A stretch of 43,959 nucleotides of DNA from IMG/VR virus record IMGVR_UViG_3300014868_000003, positions 1 to 43,959 of that record; one strand, 5' to 3'. Shown here piece by piece: positions 24,436 through 32,518 of the stretch; the first letter of the stretch is position 1; each line of letters begins with the position of its first letter. The DNA is from a virus. Below the pieces are notes generated by a model that was not told the DNA's origin, ran no database searches, and saw nothing but the letters and a program-made list of their open reading frames with translations. Both the position numbers and the translations under genes were made by a program.

Positions 24436-26349
24436 ATGCACACGGCCATCCGATCCCTGTTCGCGCTCGTCGGGCTTGTCGTGCTCTGCCTTGAGGGCGG
24501 GGCGTATTGCACGCGCCTCCAGGCGCAGTCACTCCCGACGCGGCTACTGACGGAAGCCGATCTGATCCATCAGGGCTCGTTCACGGTGCCAGACATGGTG
24601 GATCTCGGTGTCCCGTGGGCGAACGGGGGAGCACCGCAGTACTGCGCCTATACGCAAGGCGTCATCGCCTACAACACGGCGAACAACTCGCTGTTCCTGG
24701 TCTGCCACGTCCACACGCAAACGGTGGCCGAGATTTCGATCCCGGCGCTCGGCGGACAAGCCACACAGTTGCAGGCGCCGCGTGATGTCACCGAAGGCCG
24801 TCTGAACAACACGCTGCAGCCACCTGGCGGGCCTGGAGGCTCGAAGCAGATCGGCGGGCTCGCCGTCATCAACGGCAAGCTCGTCATTACCGCGTTCGTC
24901 TACTACGATGCCGATCCCGACTTCCGCGCCATCAAGTCGCACTTTGTGCGTGGGCTGAGTGTCAGCGCACCGGGCACGGTGCAGGGGCCATTTCGGATCG
25001 GCAACATTCCGCCTGGGCCAGCGTTCTTCGCCGGCTACATGGGGCCGATTCCGACCGTGTGGCAGGCCGCACTCGGTGGCGATTTCTTCGCGGGTCAGTG
25101 CTGCCTTGGCATCGTGTCGCGGACGTCCTACGGGCCGAGCGTGTCGGCGGTGCTCAAGGCCAATCTCGCGTCGGGGCTCGATCCAGTGCCAGCGCAGCAT
25201 CTCGTGGGCTACCCGGAACCGACCGTCCTGTCGGCGTGGGATTCGACGGGGCCGCTGTTCAACGGCACGACGAATATGCGCGGCGTGCTCCTGCCTGAGA
25301 ACTCGGCCAGCGTGATCTTCTTCGGGTATCACGGCATGGGGCAGTTCATCTATCAGGGCGGCACGACGGCCTCACCCTATGAGCCGCACCTATGGTTCTA
25401 CAACGCCAACGACCTCGCGGCGGTGAAGGCGGGGACGAAGCAGTGGTACGAGCCGCGCCCGTATCGCACCGCGCGCCTGCCAGGCTTGCAGGAAGCGAGC
25501 ATCGGTGGCGTGACGCTGGACCCAGCCACCGGGCGAATCTATGTGGCCGAAAACTACGGCGACGGTGTGAAGCCGCGGATTCACGTCTTCACGATTAGCG
25601 GCGCACCGACGACGCCGCCACCGACGCCGACTGATACCGATGGGGACGGCGTGCCGGACTCGTCCGACGCCTGCCCGACCGTCTCAGGTCCAGCGCCGAC
25701 AGGCTGTCCGGTGACGCAGCCGCCGCCGACCGCGGACACGACGCCCCCTACGCTGAGTGTCGCGCTGTCATCGAGCACGGTCACGCTCGGCCAGTCGGTC
25801 GGGCTCACGGTGACGGCCAATGACGCCTCCGGGCTGCGGTGTATCGCGGTCACGCTGAACGGCGCCGATATCGTGCTCGCGCCGTCTGGCTTTACGTGCT
25901 TCTCCGCGACGTTGCCGCTGGTGGAAACACGGACCTGGACGCCAACAGCGGCTGGCACGTATCCGCTCGTGGTGACGACCCGCGACAACTCCGCGGCGAG
26001 GAATCAGGCCACCGTCACGGCGACAGTGACCGTCACGACCGCGCCGCCGCCACCACCGCAGACGCCCGATCCGATCTACGTCGTGACCGTGGCCCCGCCG
26101 ACGTCCTGCAGCTTCACCACGTCGGTTGACAAAGCGCCGGCTTCGCTGACTGGCACCGGGATCGGCGTGCAGTTCCAGCGCAGCCAGGACGGGCTCGCGT
26201 GGGTGAGCCACGGTAGCCGCGACACGGCCGCGCCGTTCACGCGCTCGGCTTCGCTGGCGAACCGTACCTGGTTCTTCCGTGCGGTCTGGTCGAGCGCCAC
26301 GGTGACCCTACCTCCGGTGGACATGGGCCGCAAGGACGGCTGTCAGTAA
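24436..26349 (+). CDS. secreted propeller-like protein with TSP3-like and Ig-like modules
   Basis: 637 residues from ATG 24436 (GAGG 6 bases upstream; GTG 24424, overlapping the previous stop, would add four). A signal-peptide-like start (SLFALVGLVVLCLEGG) precedes an AQS site. The first about 385 residues have propeller-like strands (TGRIYVAENYGDGVKPRIHV). DTDGDGVPDSSDACP, about 400 residues in, is a calcium-binding thrombospondin type 3-like repeat. Two Thr/Val-rich Ig-like parts follow (SVALSSSTVTLGQSVGLTVT). A phage gene with a Sec signal and TSP3 module is unusual: receptor-binding protein, exported lysogenic conversion factor, or host-derived gene. Confidence 0.6.
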   Translation: MHTAIRSLFALVGLVVLCLEGGAYCTRLQAQSLPTRLLTEADLIHQGSFTVPDMVDLGVPWANGGAPQYCAYTQGVIAYNTANNSLFLVCHVHTQTVAEISIPALGGQATQLQAPRDVTEGRLNNTLQPPGGPGGSKQIGGLAVINGKLVITAFVYYDADPDFRAIKSHFVRGLSVSAPGTVQGPFRIGNIPPGPAFFAGYMGPIPTVWQAALGGDFFAGQCCLGIVSRTSYGPSVSAVLKANLASGLDPVPAQHLVGYPEPTVLSAWDSTGPLFNGTTNMRGVLLPENSASVIFFGYHGMGQFIYQGGTTASPYEPHLWFYNANDLAAVKAGTKQWYEPRPYRTARLPGLQEASIGGVTLDPATGRIYVAENYGDGVKPRIHVFTISGAPTTPPPTPTDTDGDGVPDSSDACPTVSGPAPTGCPVTQPPPTADTTPPTLSVALSSSTVTLGQSVGLTVTANDASGLRCIAVTLNGADIVLAPSGFTCFSATLPLVETRTWTPTAAGTYPLVVTTRDNSAARNQATVTATVTVTTAPPPPPQTPDPIYVVTVAPPTSCSFTTSVDKAPASLTGTGIGVQFQRSQDGLAWVSHGSRDTAAPFTRSASLANRTWFFRAVWSSATVTLPPVDMGRKDGCQ

Positions 26350-27048
26350 ATGGCGGTTGCCTTCGACGCGATCTCGGCGCTGCAGTCCACGAACAATAAC
26401 CAGAATCCGTCGTGGACGCACACCCCTGTCGGCACCCCAACGGCGGCGGTCGTGTTTATTTGGGAGACGCGGCCAGGGACCATCGTGTCTGTCACCTACG
26501 GCGGCGCGGCCATGTCGCTGCTCGCGACTGCCGCTACCGACGTCGTCGCCTATGGCCTCGCCAATCCAGCGGCCGGCGCCCAGACCGTACAAGTGAACGG
26601 GAGTAGCACGCAGTTCCGGCCCAACTCCTTCTCGCTCACGTTCACCGGCACGCATCTGACGACGGCCTCGTGCTTCACGGATGTGCAGACTGACACCGGC
26701 ACGAGCGCGACGGCGGTCGATACGTTGACCATCACGAGTCAGACCGACGATCTTGTCGTCAACTTTGCGTGCGCTGAGTTGGCGCTGACCGATCTCGTGA
26801 TGAATGAGGGCGCAGACCAGACCGAGCGCGGCGAAGGATACGGTGGAAACCAGGAAACCAATCTCGCGGTGAGCACGCAACCGGGCGCGGCATCTGTCGC
26901 GATGGACTATTCATGGACCGGCGGCACGGCATCGCCGTGGCATCACATCGCCTTCAACATCGTGCAAGCGGCGGCTGGTGGCTCGATCTTGCTGTTCGTC
27001 TCGAAAGACATGGCGTCTCCGGTGGACATGCAGGACATGCGCGGATGA
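26350..27048 (+). CDS. beta-rich virion surface protein
   Basis: 232 residues from ATG 26350, directly after the preceding stop. The sequence is Thr/Ala/Gly/Val-rich throughout (VSVTYGGAAMSLLATAATDV, FSLTFTGTHLTTASCFTDVQ, DYSWTGGTASPWHHIAFNIV), typical of jelly-roll or Ig-like phage surface proteins. The stop overlaps the glycosyltransferase start (ATGA), so it may be a substrate of that enzyme. Exact role unknown. Confidence 0.55.
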   Translation: MAVAFDAISALQSTNNNQNPSWTHTPVGTPTAAVVFIWETRPGTIVSVTYGGAAMSLLATAATDVVAYGLANPAAGAQTVQVNGSSTQFRPNSFSLTFTGTHLTTASCFTDVQTDTGTSATAVDTLTITSQTDDLVVNFACAELALTDLVMNEGADQTERGEGYGGNQETNLAVSTQPGAASVAMDYSWTGGTASPWHHIAFNIVQAAAGGSILLFVSKDMASPVDMQDMRG

Positions 27049-28037
27049 CGTCAGCCCATATCGCCGTCGTGACGCCTGGGCGCTGTGGTCTGTATGAAAC
27101 CACGCGCGAACTCGTGTCGGGACTCCGCGCACGTGGCGTGGATGCGCGGCTGGTGGACCCGACGCGCGCGGAGAACAAGCTGCACCCGGAAGGCGCAGGG
27201 GACCGAGGCGCACCCTTCGCGGATCTGGCGTGGGCACTCACCGCCGACGTCATCGTGAACCATTCCGGGCTCGGCAAAGAACTCGAGGACTCCAAGCAAC
27301 CGATCGTCCACGTCGCGCACGGGCGTCCGCGCTCGTCGTTCCTGACGGAGAAGTCAGGGCACACGCCGATCTACTCGTATCACTACCACAAGAACCGAGA
27401 CGCGCGGTTCAAGGCGATCGTGACGTTCTGGCCGGAGCACGTCCCGTATCTGCAGGTGATGTTCCCTGACAAGAAAGTGGCGTGCGTGCCGGCGTCGGTC
27501 GACCTCGCCGCGTGGACGCCTGACGGGCCAAAGGGCTACGGCTTCCACGGCAAGAAGGGCCGGATCAATGTCGTCTGTGCGGACCCGTGGCGCGATGACG
27601 TCGACCCGTTCGTCGTGGTCAATGCCTTCGCCTTGTGGGCGCGAGAGATGAACGGCGCGAAGCTGCACCTGTACGGCGCGCACGTGAAGGAAAAGGGATG
27701 GGCCGTGCTGCTCAAGCGCGTGCAGGACGACGGCAATCTGGGCGAGGTCTGCGCCTGGGTGGATGGGCTCGAGCATGTCTACCGTGCGGCGTCCTTCGCC
27801 CTGTCCTCGAATCTGATCGCGACACGCACGATGCGCGAGGCGATGGCGTGCGGGTGTCCCGTGGTGCCGCTCGCTGGGCCGGTCCTTAACGGCTACCGGA
27901 CCGACTTCGCGCGGGCGCTCGACACGGATCGCGCCAGCGTACGTCGAGAGGCTGAGCGACGTTTCGACCCAGCCGTGACGGCCCAACAGTTCCATGACGT
28001 CTTACGCGCGGCCACGGCCGACCGGAGGCTCCCTTGA
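27045..28037 (+). CDS. GT4-type glycosyltransferase
   Basis: 330 residues from ATG 27045 (ATGA). Rossmann-like N-terminus (AHIAVVTPGRCGLYETTREL) with the Gly/Tyr loop of GT4 enzymes, then NHSGLGKELEDSKQ and IVHVAHGRPRS. The C-terminal donor-binding half has VYRAASFALSSNLIATRTMR followed by EAMACGCPVVPLAGPV, the usual GT-B signature. It would transfer a sugar from a nucleotide donor. Placed between surface and fibre genes, it likely decorates virion proteins, alongside the large fusion enzyme at 10934. Confidence 0.75.
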   Translation: MTSAHIAVVTPGRCGLYETTRELVSGLRARGVDARLVDPTRAENKLHPEGAGDRGAPFADLAWALTADVIVNHSGLGKELEDSKQPIVHVAHGRPRSSFLTEKSGHTPIYSYHYHKNRDARFKAIVTFWPEHVPYLQVMFPDKKVACVPASVDLAAWTPDGPKGYGFHGKKGRINVVCADPWRDDVDPFVVVNAFALWAREMNGAKLHLYGAHVKEKGWAVLLKRVQDDGNLGEVCAWVDGLEHVYRAASFALSSNLIATRTMREAMACGCPVVPLAGPVLNGYRTDFARALDTDRASVRREAERRFDPAVTAQQFHDVLRAATADRRLP

Positions 28038-30049
28038 AGCAAGAAATCCTGATCGGCCAAACCGACTACACGATCCCGATCTTGATCCGCGACACCGCTG
28101 GTGCTCCAAAGACCGGGCTGACCGAAGCCAGCGTGGATTTCGCGTACACGCGGTTTGAGACCGACAACGACGTCGTGATCACCGACGTCACGCCGGCAGC
28201 TCTGTCCGCGCTGACCGACGCCCACTCTGATTGGGGCTTCGAGGAAGTCCACGCGACAGACGCACCCGGACTCTACCGGCTTGACTGCGCTGACGCAATG
28301 TTCGCCACTGGCGCGTGGACGGTCGTGCTCACCGTCACTGGATCAGGTCTCGACCCAACGTCCGTTGAGTTCGTCCTGGTCTCCCACAGCCCGATGTCCG
28401 CTGTCAGCGACATCAAGTCGGAACTGACGAAGACCTACTCCGACACCACGATCATCGTCGTCAACACGTCCGACACGGAGTCGGCGCTCGTCAAGGTGTA
28501 CTCCGATACGACGGCGATCGAGGTGAATACCTCAGACACCGAAAGCGCGCTCGTGAAGGTGTATTCCGACACCACCAAGATCGAGTCCGACACGGCCGTC
28601 ATCGAAGTGAACACGTCCGACACGGAATCGGCCTTGGTGAAGGTGTATTCCGACACCACGAAAGTCGAATCTCAGGTCCTCGTGGTGAAGTCGGACACGT
28701 CTGATGTCATCTCGGCGCTGGTCAAGGTCTACTCCGATACCACCAAGATCGAGTCGGACACAGCCCACATTGAGTCGGACGCCGCCGCGATCGAGGTGGG
28801 CGTCAGCGATACCGAGTCGGCTTTGGTGAAGGTCTACTCAGACACCACGGCGATCGAAGCGGCTGGCGGTGCCCTGACGGCGGCTCAGGATTCCAAGCTC
28901 ACGAAGGTGACGTCGGACGTCGTGATTATTGGCTCTGACGTGCTGATCGTGAAGTCGGACACCTCGGACATCAAGAGCGCTCTGGTGAAGGTCTACTCGG
29001 ATACCACGAAGGTCGAAAGCGACACCGCGGCGATTGAGATCGGGGTGTCGGATACCGAGTCGGCCCTGGTGAAAGTCTACTCCGACACGACGGCCATCGA
29101 GGCCGGAGGCGGAGCGCTCACGGCCGCGCAAGACTCCAAACTGACCAAGGTCACGTCTGATGTCGTGATTGTCGGCTCCGATGTGCTCATTGTGAAGTCG
29201 GACACATCGGATATCCGAAGTGCCCTCGTCAAGGTGTACTCGGACACGACAGCGATCGAGGCGGGCGGCGGCGCCCTGACGGCGACGCAGGCGAGCCAGT
29301 TGGCGCGCGTGCAGAGCGATTCGATCCTGGCCGAAGGCAACATCTCGGATATCGAGTCGGCCTTGGTCAAGGTGTACTCCGACACCACCAAGATCGAAAG
29401 CGACGCGGCCGTCATTGAAGTGAACACGAGCGACACCGAGAGCGCCTTGGTCAAGGTCTACTCGGATACGACCAAGATCGAATCCGACGCGGCGGCGATT
29501 GAGGTGGGCGTCAGCGACACCGAAAGCGCGCTCGTCAAGGTCTATTCGGACACCACGAAGGTGGAATCACAGGTGCTCGTCGTGAAGTCGGACACGTCCG
29601 ATGTCATCTCGGCTCTCGTGAAGGTCTACAGCGATACGACGAAAGTGGAGTCGGACGCAGCTGTGATTGAGGTCAACACGTCCGATACGGAAAGCGCGCT
29701 GGTCAAGGTCTACAGTGACACGACGAAGATCGAATCGGACGTCGCCGCGGTGGAAGTTGGGGTCTCGGACACGGAATCGGCGCTGGTGAAGGTGTATTCG
29801 GACACCACGGCGATCCCCACGGCCGCCGACAACGCAACCGGCTTGCTCGATCTCGCGGCCGGCGTCGAAACCGGCCTAACGTTCCGCCAGGCCATGCGGC
29901 TGATCGCCGCGGCGGAAGCCGGCAAGTTGAGCGGCGCCGCCACGACGACGATCGTGATCCGCAACGCCATCGCCGACTCGAAGGACCGAATCACGGCCAC
30001 GGTAGACGCCTCGGGCAATCGCAGCGCGATTACCGTGGACTTGACGTAG
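28034..30049 (+). CDS. repetitive tail fibre protein
   Basis: 671 residues from TTG 28034, overlapping the previous stop (TTGA). Residues 1-about 120 form a beta domain (ILIGQTDYTIPILIRDTAG, WTVVLTVTGSGLDPTSVEFV). Residues 150-592 hold 14 copies of SALVKVYSDTT separated by variable 10-40 residue spacers (KIESDTAVIEVNTSDTE and similar), a heptad-like pattern suited to a trimeric coiled stalk. The C-terminal about 75 residues (TGLTFRQAMRLIAAAEAGKL, TATVDASGNRSAITVDLT) match a domain commonly closing phage fibres. It probably reaches the host receptor. Confidence 0.8.
   Translation: MKQEILIGQTDYTIPILIRDTAGAPKTGLTEASVDFAYTRFETDNDVVITDVTPAALSALTDAHSDWGFEEVHATDAPGLYRLDCADAMFATGAWTVVLTVTGSGLDPTSVEFVLVSHSPMSAVSDIKSELTKTYSDTTIIVVNTSDTESALVKVYSDTTAIEVNTSDTESALVKVYSDTTKIESDTAVIEVNTSDTESALVKVYSDTTKVESQVLVVKSDTSDVISALVKVYSDTTKIESDTAHIESDAAAIEVGVSDTESALVKVYSDTTAIEAAGGALTAAQDSKLTKVTSDVVIIGSDVLIVKSDTSDIKSALVKVYSDTTKVESDTAAIEIGVSDTESALVKVYSDTTAIEAGGGALTAAQDSKLTKVTSDVVIVGSDVLIVKSDTSDIRSALVKVYSDTTAIEAGGGALTATQASQLARVQSDSILAEGNISDIESALVKVYSDTTKIESDAAVIEVNTSDTESALVKVYSDTTKIESDAAAIEVGVSDTESALVKVYSDTTKVESQVLVVKSDTSDVISALVKVYSDTTKVESDAAVIEVNTSDTESALVKVYSDTTKIESDVAAVEVGVSDTESALVKVYSDTTAIPTAADNATGLLDLAAGVETGLTFRQAMRLIAAAEAGKLSGAATTTIVIRNAIADSKDRITATVDASGNRSAITVDLT
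28481..29809 (+). repeat. 14-copy SALVKVYSDTT coding repeat
   Basis: Each copy encodes the same 11 residues exactly but uses different synonymous codons (for example ctcgtcaaggtgtactcc, ctggtgaaggtctactcg). Protein identity with DNA divergence suggests purifying selection on the repeat while avoiding recombination between copies. Spacer type alternates among Lys-Ile/Val-Glu-Ser, Ala-Ile-Glu-Val-Asn and Gly-rich variants. Confidence 0.85.
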
Positions 30050-30053
30050 CGCC

Positions 30054-30272
30054 ATGTGGCCGCTGGAGTATTTCAACCCGCGGTATTGGGCGGGGCGGTA
30101 CTGGCCGAAGGTCGGGGCCAACACGGTCGCCGCGGCGGGCGACGACGTCACGACGTCGAATGCCTACTTCCGGCGCACGGCCACGAGCGAGCGCGTGGGC
30201 TTCGCGCGCACCCGGGCCAGTGAGATCGCGGTGTATCGGCGGGACGTGACGACAGGCAACGCGGAGCGGTGA
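30054..30272 (+). CDS. small hypothetical tail-region protein
   Basis: 72 residues from ATG 30054. It begins with an aromatic-rich stretch (MWPLEYFNPRYWAGRYWPKV), then Ala/Thr-rich beta-like sequence and a basic end. It follows the fibre gene and precedes a BppU-like gene, so it may be a fibre cap or assembly factor. No family recognised. Confidence 0.5.
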   Translation: MWPLEYFNPRYWAGRYWPKVGANTVAAAGDDVTTSNAYFRRTATSERVGFARTRASEIAVYRRDVTTGNAER

Positions 30273-30275
30273 CTT

Positions 30276-30659
30276 ATGGCAACGACCTCGGATGTGAAAG
30301 TCGGCGATATCGGGACGGTGTACCGCCTGCCGACGTACGACAACGACCTCGCGGAGTCGAACTTCGACCCGTCAGCGGCGACGACGAAGCAACTCATCTT
30401 CCGCATGCCCGGGGCGTCAGGGTTGCTCACACGGACGGCGACGGCCGCTCAGGTGACGATTGGCGGGGCGTCGATCTGGTGCCTCACGTATACCGTGCTC
30501 GCCGCCGACGTGGTGGCCGGTGGCTTTCACCAGGAGCCGGGGAAGATCACGATCGAGGGCTATCTGGAGTTCAGCAGCGCCCAGAAGTGGAGTTCCAGCC
30601 TGGTCACGAAGGATCAGCAGGAGCGGGAATTGCGGGTGGTGGCGCGGCTCAGTCAGTAG
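30276..30659 (+). CDS. BppU-like N-terminal-domain tail protein
   Basis: 127 residues from ATG 30276. It carries the immunoglobulin-like pattern seen at the start of baseplate upper proteins: IGTVYRLPTYDNDL, KQLIFRMPGASGLLTRTATA, IWCLTYTVLAADVVAGGFHQ, GKITIEGYLEFSSAQKWSSS. In this family the domain attaches receptor-binding parts to the tail tip. It ends only 1 base from the converging integrase operon, so it closes the late region. Confidence 0.6.
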   Translation: MATTSDVKVGDIGTVYRLPTYDNDLAESNFDPSAATTKQLIFRMPGASGLLTRTATAAQVTIGGASIWCLTYTVLAADVVAGGFHQEPGKITIEGYLEFSSAQKWSSSLVTKDQQERELRVVARLSQ

Positions 30660-30660
30660 C

Positions 30661-30789
30661 TCACCGCGGATAGCCTGGGTCGTAGGGCTGGCTGAAGTCG
30701 CAGAATGTGGCGATCAGGGCCCCGAGCAGGATCAAGATGGCTGGGCCGTAGGCGATGAGGCGAGTCCCGAAGAGGCGTAGCGCGTTCAT
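30661..30789 (-). CDS. small membrane protein after integrase
   Basis: 42 residues on the minus strand. The start (ATG, 30789-30787) overlaps the integrase stop (ATGA), so it is coupled to integrase translation. One hydrophobic segment (LIAYGPAILILLGALIATFC) follows a basic start (MNALRLFGTR). It could be a lysogeny-associated membrane protein such as an exclusion or toxin-like factor; no family is recognised. It converges on the late operon with only 1 base between stops. Confidence 0.5.
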   Translation of the reverse strand: MNALRLFGTRLIAYGPAILILLGALIATFCDFSQPYDPGYPR

Positions 30790-31964
30790 GGAGTCTCCCT
30801 GAGCGTGTCCAAGTAGTCCGCCCACGTCTGCATCAACACGGTCCGTTGGGGCAGGTAGCGGGCGCGATTATACGCGGCCCCGAGTGGCCCAGGCGCCGCG
30901 TGCGCGAGCTGGACTTCGATCACGAATGGGTCCGCGTGCAACTGCTCGGCCAGGAGCGTCCGCGCCGTCGCCCTGAATCCGTGGGCCGTCATCGCGTGCT
31001 TGTCATAGCCCAGCCGTCGTAAGGCGGCGTTCAGGGTGTTATTTGACATCGGACGGGCAGACGTCCGCACGGCGGGGAAGATGTACCGCCCCTTGCCGGT
31101 GAGCGCGGCCGCGGTCTCGAGGACGGCGATCGCCTGACTGGACAGGGGCACCAAGTGGGCCGCCTTCTGTTTCATCCGAGCCGCGGGAATCCGCCACAGC
31201 TTCCCCGCCGTGTCGACGTCCTTCCACTCGGCCAGCCGCAACTCCCCAGGGCGGACGAACACGAGCGCAGCGAACTGCAGAGCAGCCCTGACCAGCGGCG
31301 TACCCTCCAGGCTATCGATCGCCCGGAGCAGGGCCCCGACCTCACGCGGGTCGGTGACCGCCGCATGGTGGCGCACCGCCGGCGCCGTCGCGAGGGCCCC
31401 TTTCAGGTCGGCCGTCACGTCTCGAGCCGCCCACCCGTGCGCCACGGCGTACCTCAGGACTTGCGAGCAGACGGACTTCGCCCGTCTGGCGGTCACCGGC
31501 GTCTCGCTGGCCGTAGCGAGCGCGGCGAGGACGTCCGCCGGCGTCAGGCTCCCCACGGGCCGATGGCCCAGCGACGGGATCAACACGCGCTCGAGCAGCC
31601 ACCGGGAGCGCGTCTCCGTGCGCGGGGCGAGTGAGCGCGCGCGGCCGGTCAGCCACGTCCGTCCCACCGCGGCAAACGTGGTATCGGCGTTATGGCGGCC
31701 TTTGGCGTGGCGCCGGCGCTCAGCGGGGTCCTCGCCTGCCGCGACGAGTCTGCGCGCCTCCTGGAGCCGCTCACGGGCTTGCAGAAGCGTCACGTCGTCG
31801 TACAGGCCGAGTGTCAGCGTCTTCTGCCGGCCGCCGATCGCGTAATTGTAGCGCCATGACTTCGCGCCCTTCAGACTGACATAGAGGTAGAGCCCGCAGC
31901 CGTCGCCCAGCTTGTAGGGCTTGGCCTTCGGCTTCGCGGCTCTGACAGCGAGGTCAGTCAGCAT
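30786..31964 (-). CDS. int: tyrosine integrase (P4-like)
   Basis: 392 residues; catalyses site-specific insertion of the phage genome. N-terminal DUF4102 arm-binding domain (KPYKLGDGCGLYLYV, SWRYNYAIGGRQKTLTLGLY), a core-binding domain (about 95-190) and a catalytic domain with R238 (FVRPGELRLAEW), the HGFR box H328/R331 (AHGFRATARTLLAE), H355 (LAHA) and probable nucleophile Y365 (GAAYNRARYL). P4-family integrases usually target tRNA genes; no tRNA or attachment core could be read here. A palindrome overlaps its start codon (see 31964-32003). Confidence 0.9.
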   Translation of the reverse strand: MLTDLAVRAAKPKAKPYKLGDGCGLYLYVSLKGAKSWRYNYAIGGRQKTLTLGLYDDVTLLQARERLQEARRLVAAGEDPAERRRHAKGRHNADTTFAAVGRTWLTGRARSLAPRTETRSRWLLERVLIPSLGHRPVGSLTPADVLAALATASETPVTARRAKSVCSQVLRYAVAHGWAARDVTADLKGALATAPAVRHHAAVTDPREVGALLRAIDSLEGTPLVRAALQFAALVFVRPGELRLAEWKDVDTAGKLWRIPAARMKQKAAHLVPLSSQAIAVLETAAALTGKGRYIFPAVRTSARPMSNNTLNAALRRLGYDKHAMTAHGFRATARTLLAEQLHADPFVIEVQLAHAAPGPLGAAYNRARYLPQRTVLMQTWADYLDTLRETP

Positions 31965-32003
31965 GGTATTTCCGGACGCGGGCCGGATCTGGCCGAAATA
32001 CCA
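31964..32003 (-). promoter_or_regulatory. inverted repeat over the integrase start
   Basis: TGGTATTTC (31964-31972) pairs with GAAATACCA (31995-32003). In the integrase mRNA the hairpin would enclose the GGAA ribosome-site region and touch the start codon. It could repress integrase translation or be a protein-binding operator. Loop 22 bases. Confidence 0.45.
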
Positions 32004-32043
32004 CAGCGGATGCCATGCCGTGAGGGCGGCTTGAGGCGGATAC

Positions 32044-32147
32044 GGGCGGACCGTGGCGCACCATTACGGACGCAGAGTGTAGCTTAGAATTAGCCGTCTG
32101 ATGCTGGCTGGCGAACAAGGGCGGACGCTGGCGCACGGTGGCGAACA
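32044..32147. other. attP-like region with arm-type direct repeats
   Basis: TGGCGCAC/TGGCGAAC occurs four times in one orientation: 32054-32062, 32109-32117, 32129-32137 and 32139-32147, spaced 55, 20 and 10 bases. GGGCGGAC plus the repeat recurs as a 19-base unit (32044-32062 and 32119-32137; 3 mismatches). Position just upstream of integrase and 10-base helical spacing fit integrase arm-binding sites. A short AT-richer stretch between the repeat groups (tagcttagaattagcc, about 32080-32095) is a candidate core. The crossover sequence cannot be proved without the bacterial attB. Confidence 0.5.
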
Positions 32148-32175
32148 TAGGGTCTGGCGTCCCCATCGGGATCGA

Positions 32176-32340
32176 TCAACCGCGATCTTCTGGCGGCTTT
32201 TCGTCTGGTGGCGCGTCGATACCATGCCGGATGCCATGACCCGGCTGGCGCTTGGCTTGCCACCTGTCGATCGCTCGCTGGATCACGCGGTCGAGCGTGA
32301 CGCGCGCGAGGCGCCGGAATCGCAGGATCTTCGCCGTCAC
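32176..32340 (-). CDS. small basic hypothetical protein, lysogeny operon
   Basis: 54 residues on the minus strand from GTG at 32340-32338, overlapping the upstream ORF's stop (GTGA). Rich in Arg/Lys with a short helix (KILRFRRLARVTLDRVIQRA) and a His/Pro/Asp tail. It could be an excisionase-like or DNA-binding peptide given its position beside the arm repeats, but size and charge are the only evidence. Confidence 0.4.
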   Translation of the reverse strand: MTAKILRFRRLARVTLDRVIQRAIDRWQAKRQPGHGIRHGIDAPPDEKPPEDRG

Positions 32341-32504
32341 GCCGGCGGCGCCCGATGCCGGCTGGCTTGCGCCATGCGGGCCACGATCGCGAGGTAGCAG
32401 CCCGCGCCGACGAGCGCGACTCCGTCCGTCGCCGTGCCGGCGCGCAGCACGCCGAACAGGACCGCCAATCCGCCGATGAGGACGAGCCAGGTGTGGGTCT
32501 TCAT
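32337..32504 (-). CDS. small membrane protein, lysogeny operon
   Basis: 55 residues on the minus strand from ATG 32504. Two hydrophobic stretches (HTWLVLIGGLAVLFGVL, GVALVGAGCYLAIVARM) separated by a short polar turn. Stop overlaps the next start (GTGA). Prophage-expressed small membrane proteins often block superinfection, which would fit a repressor-operon location; this is inference. Confidence 0.5.
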   Translation of the reverse strand: MKTHTWLVLIGGLAVLFGVLRAGTATDGVALVGAGCYLAIVARMAQASRHRAPPA

Positions 32505-32518
32505 CACAGCTTCATCAG

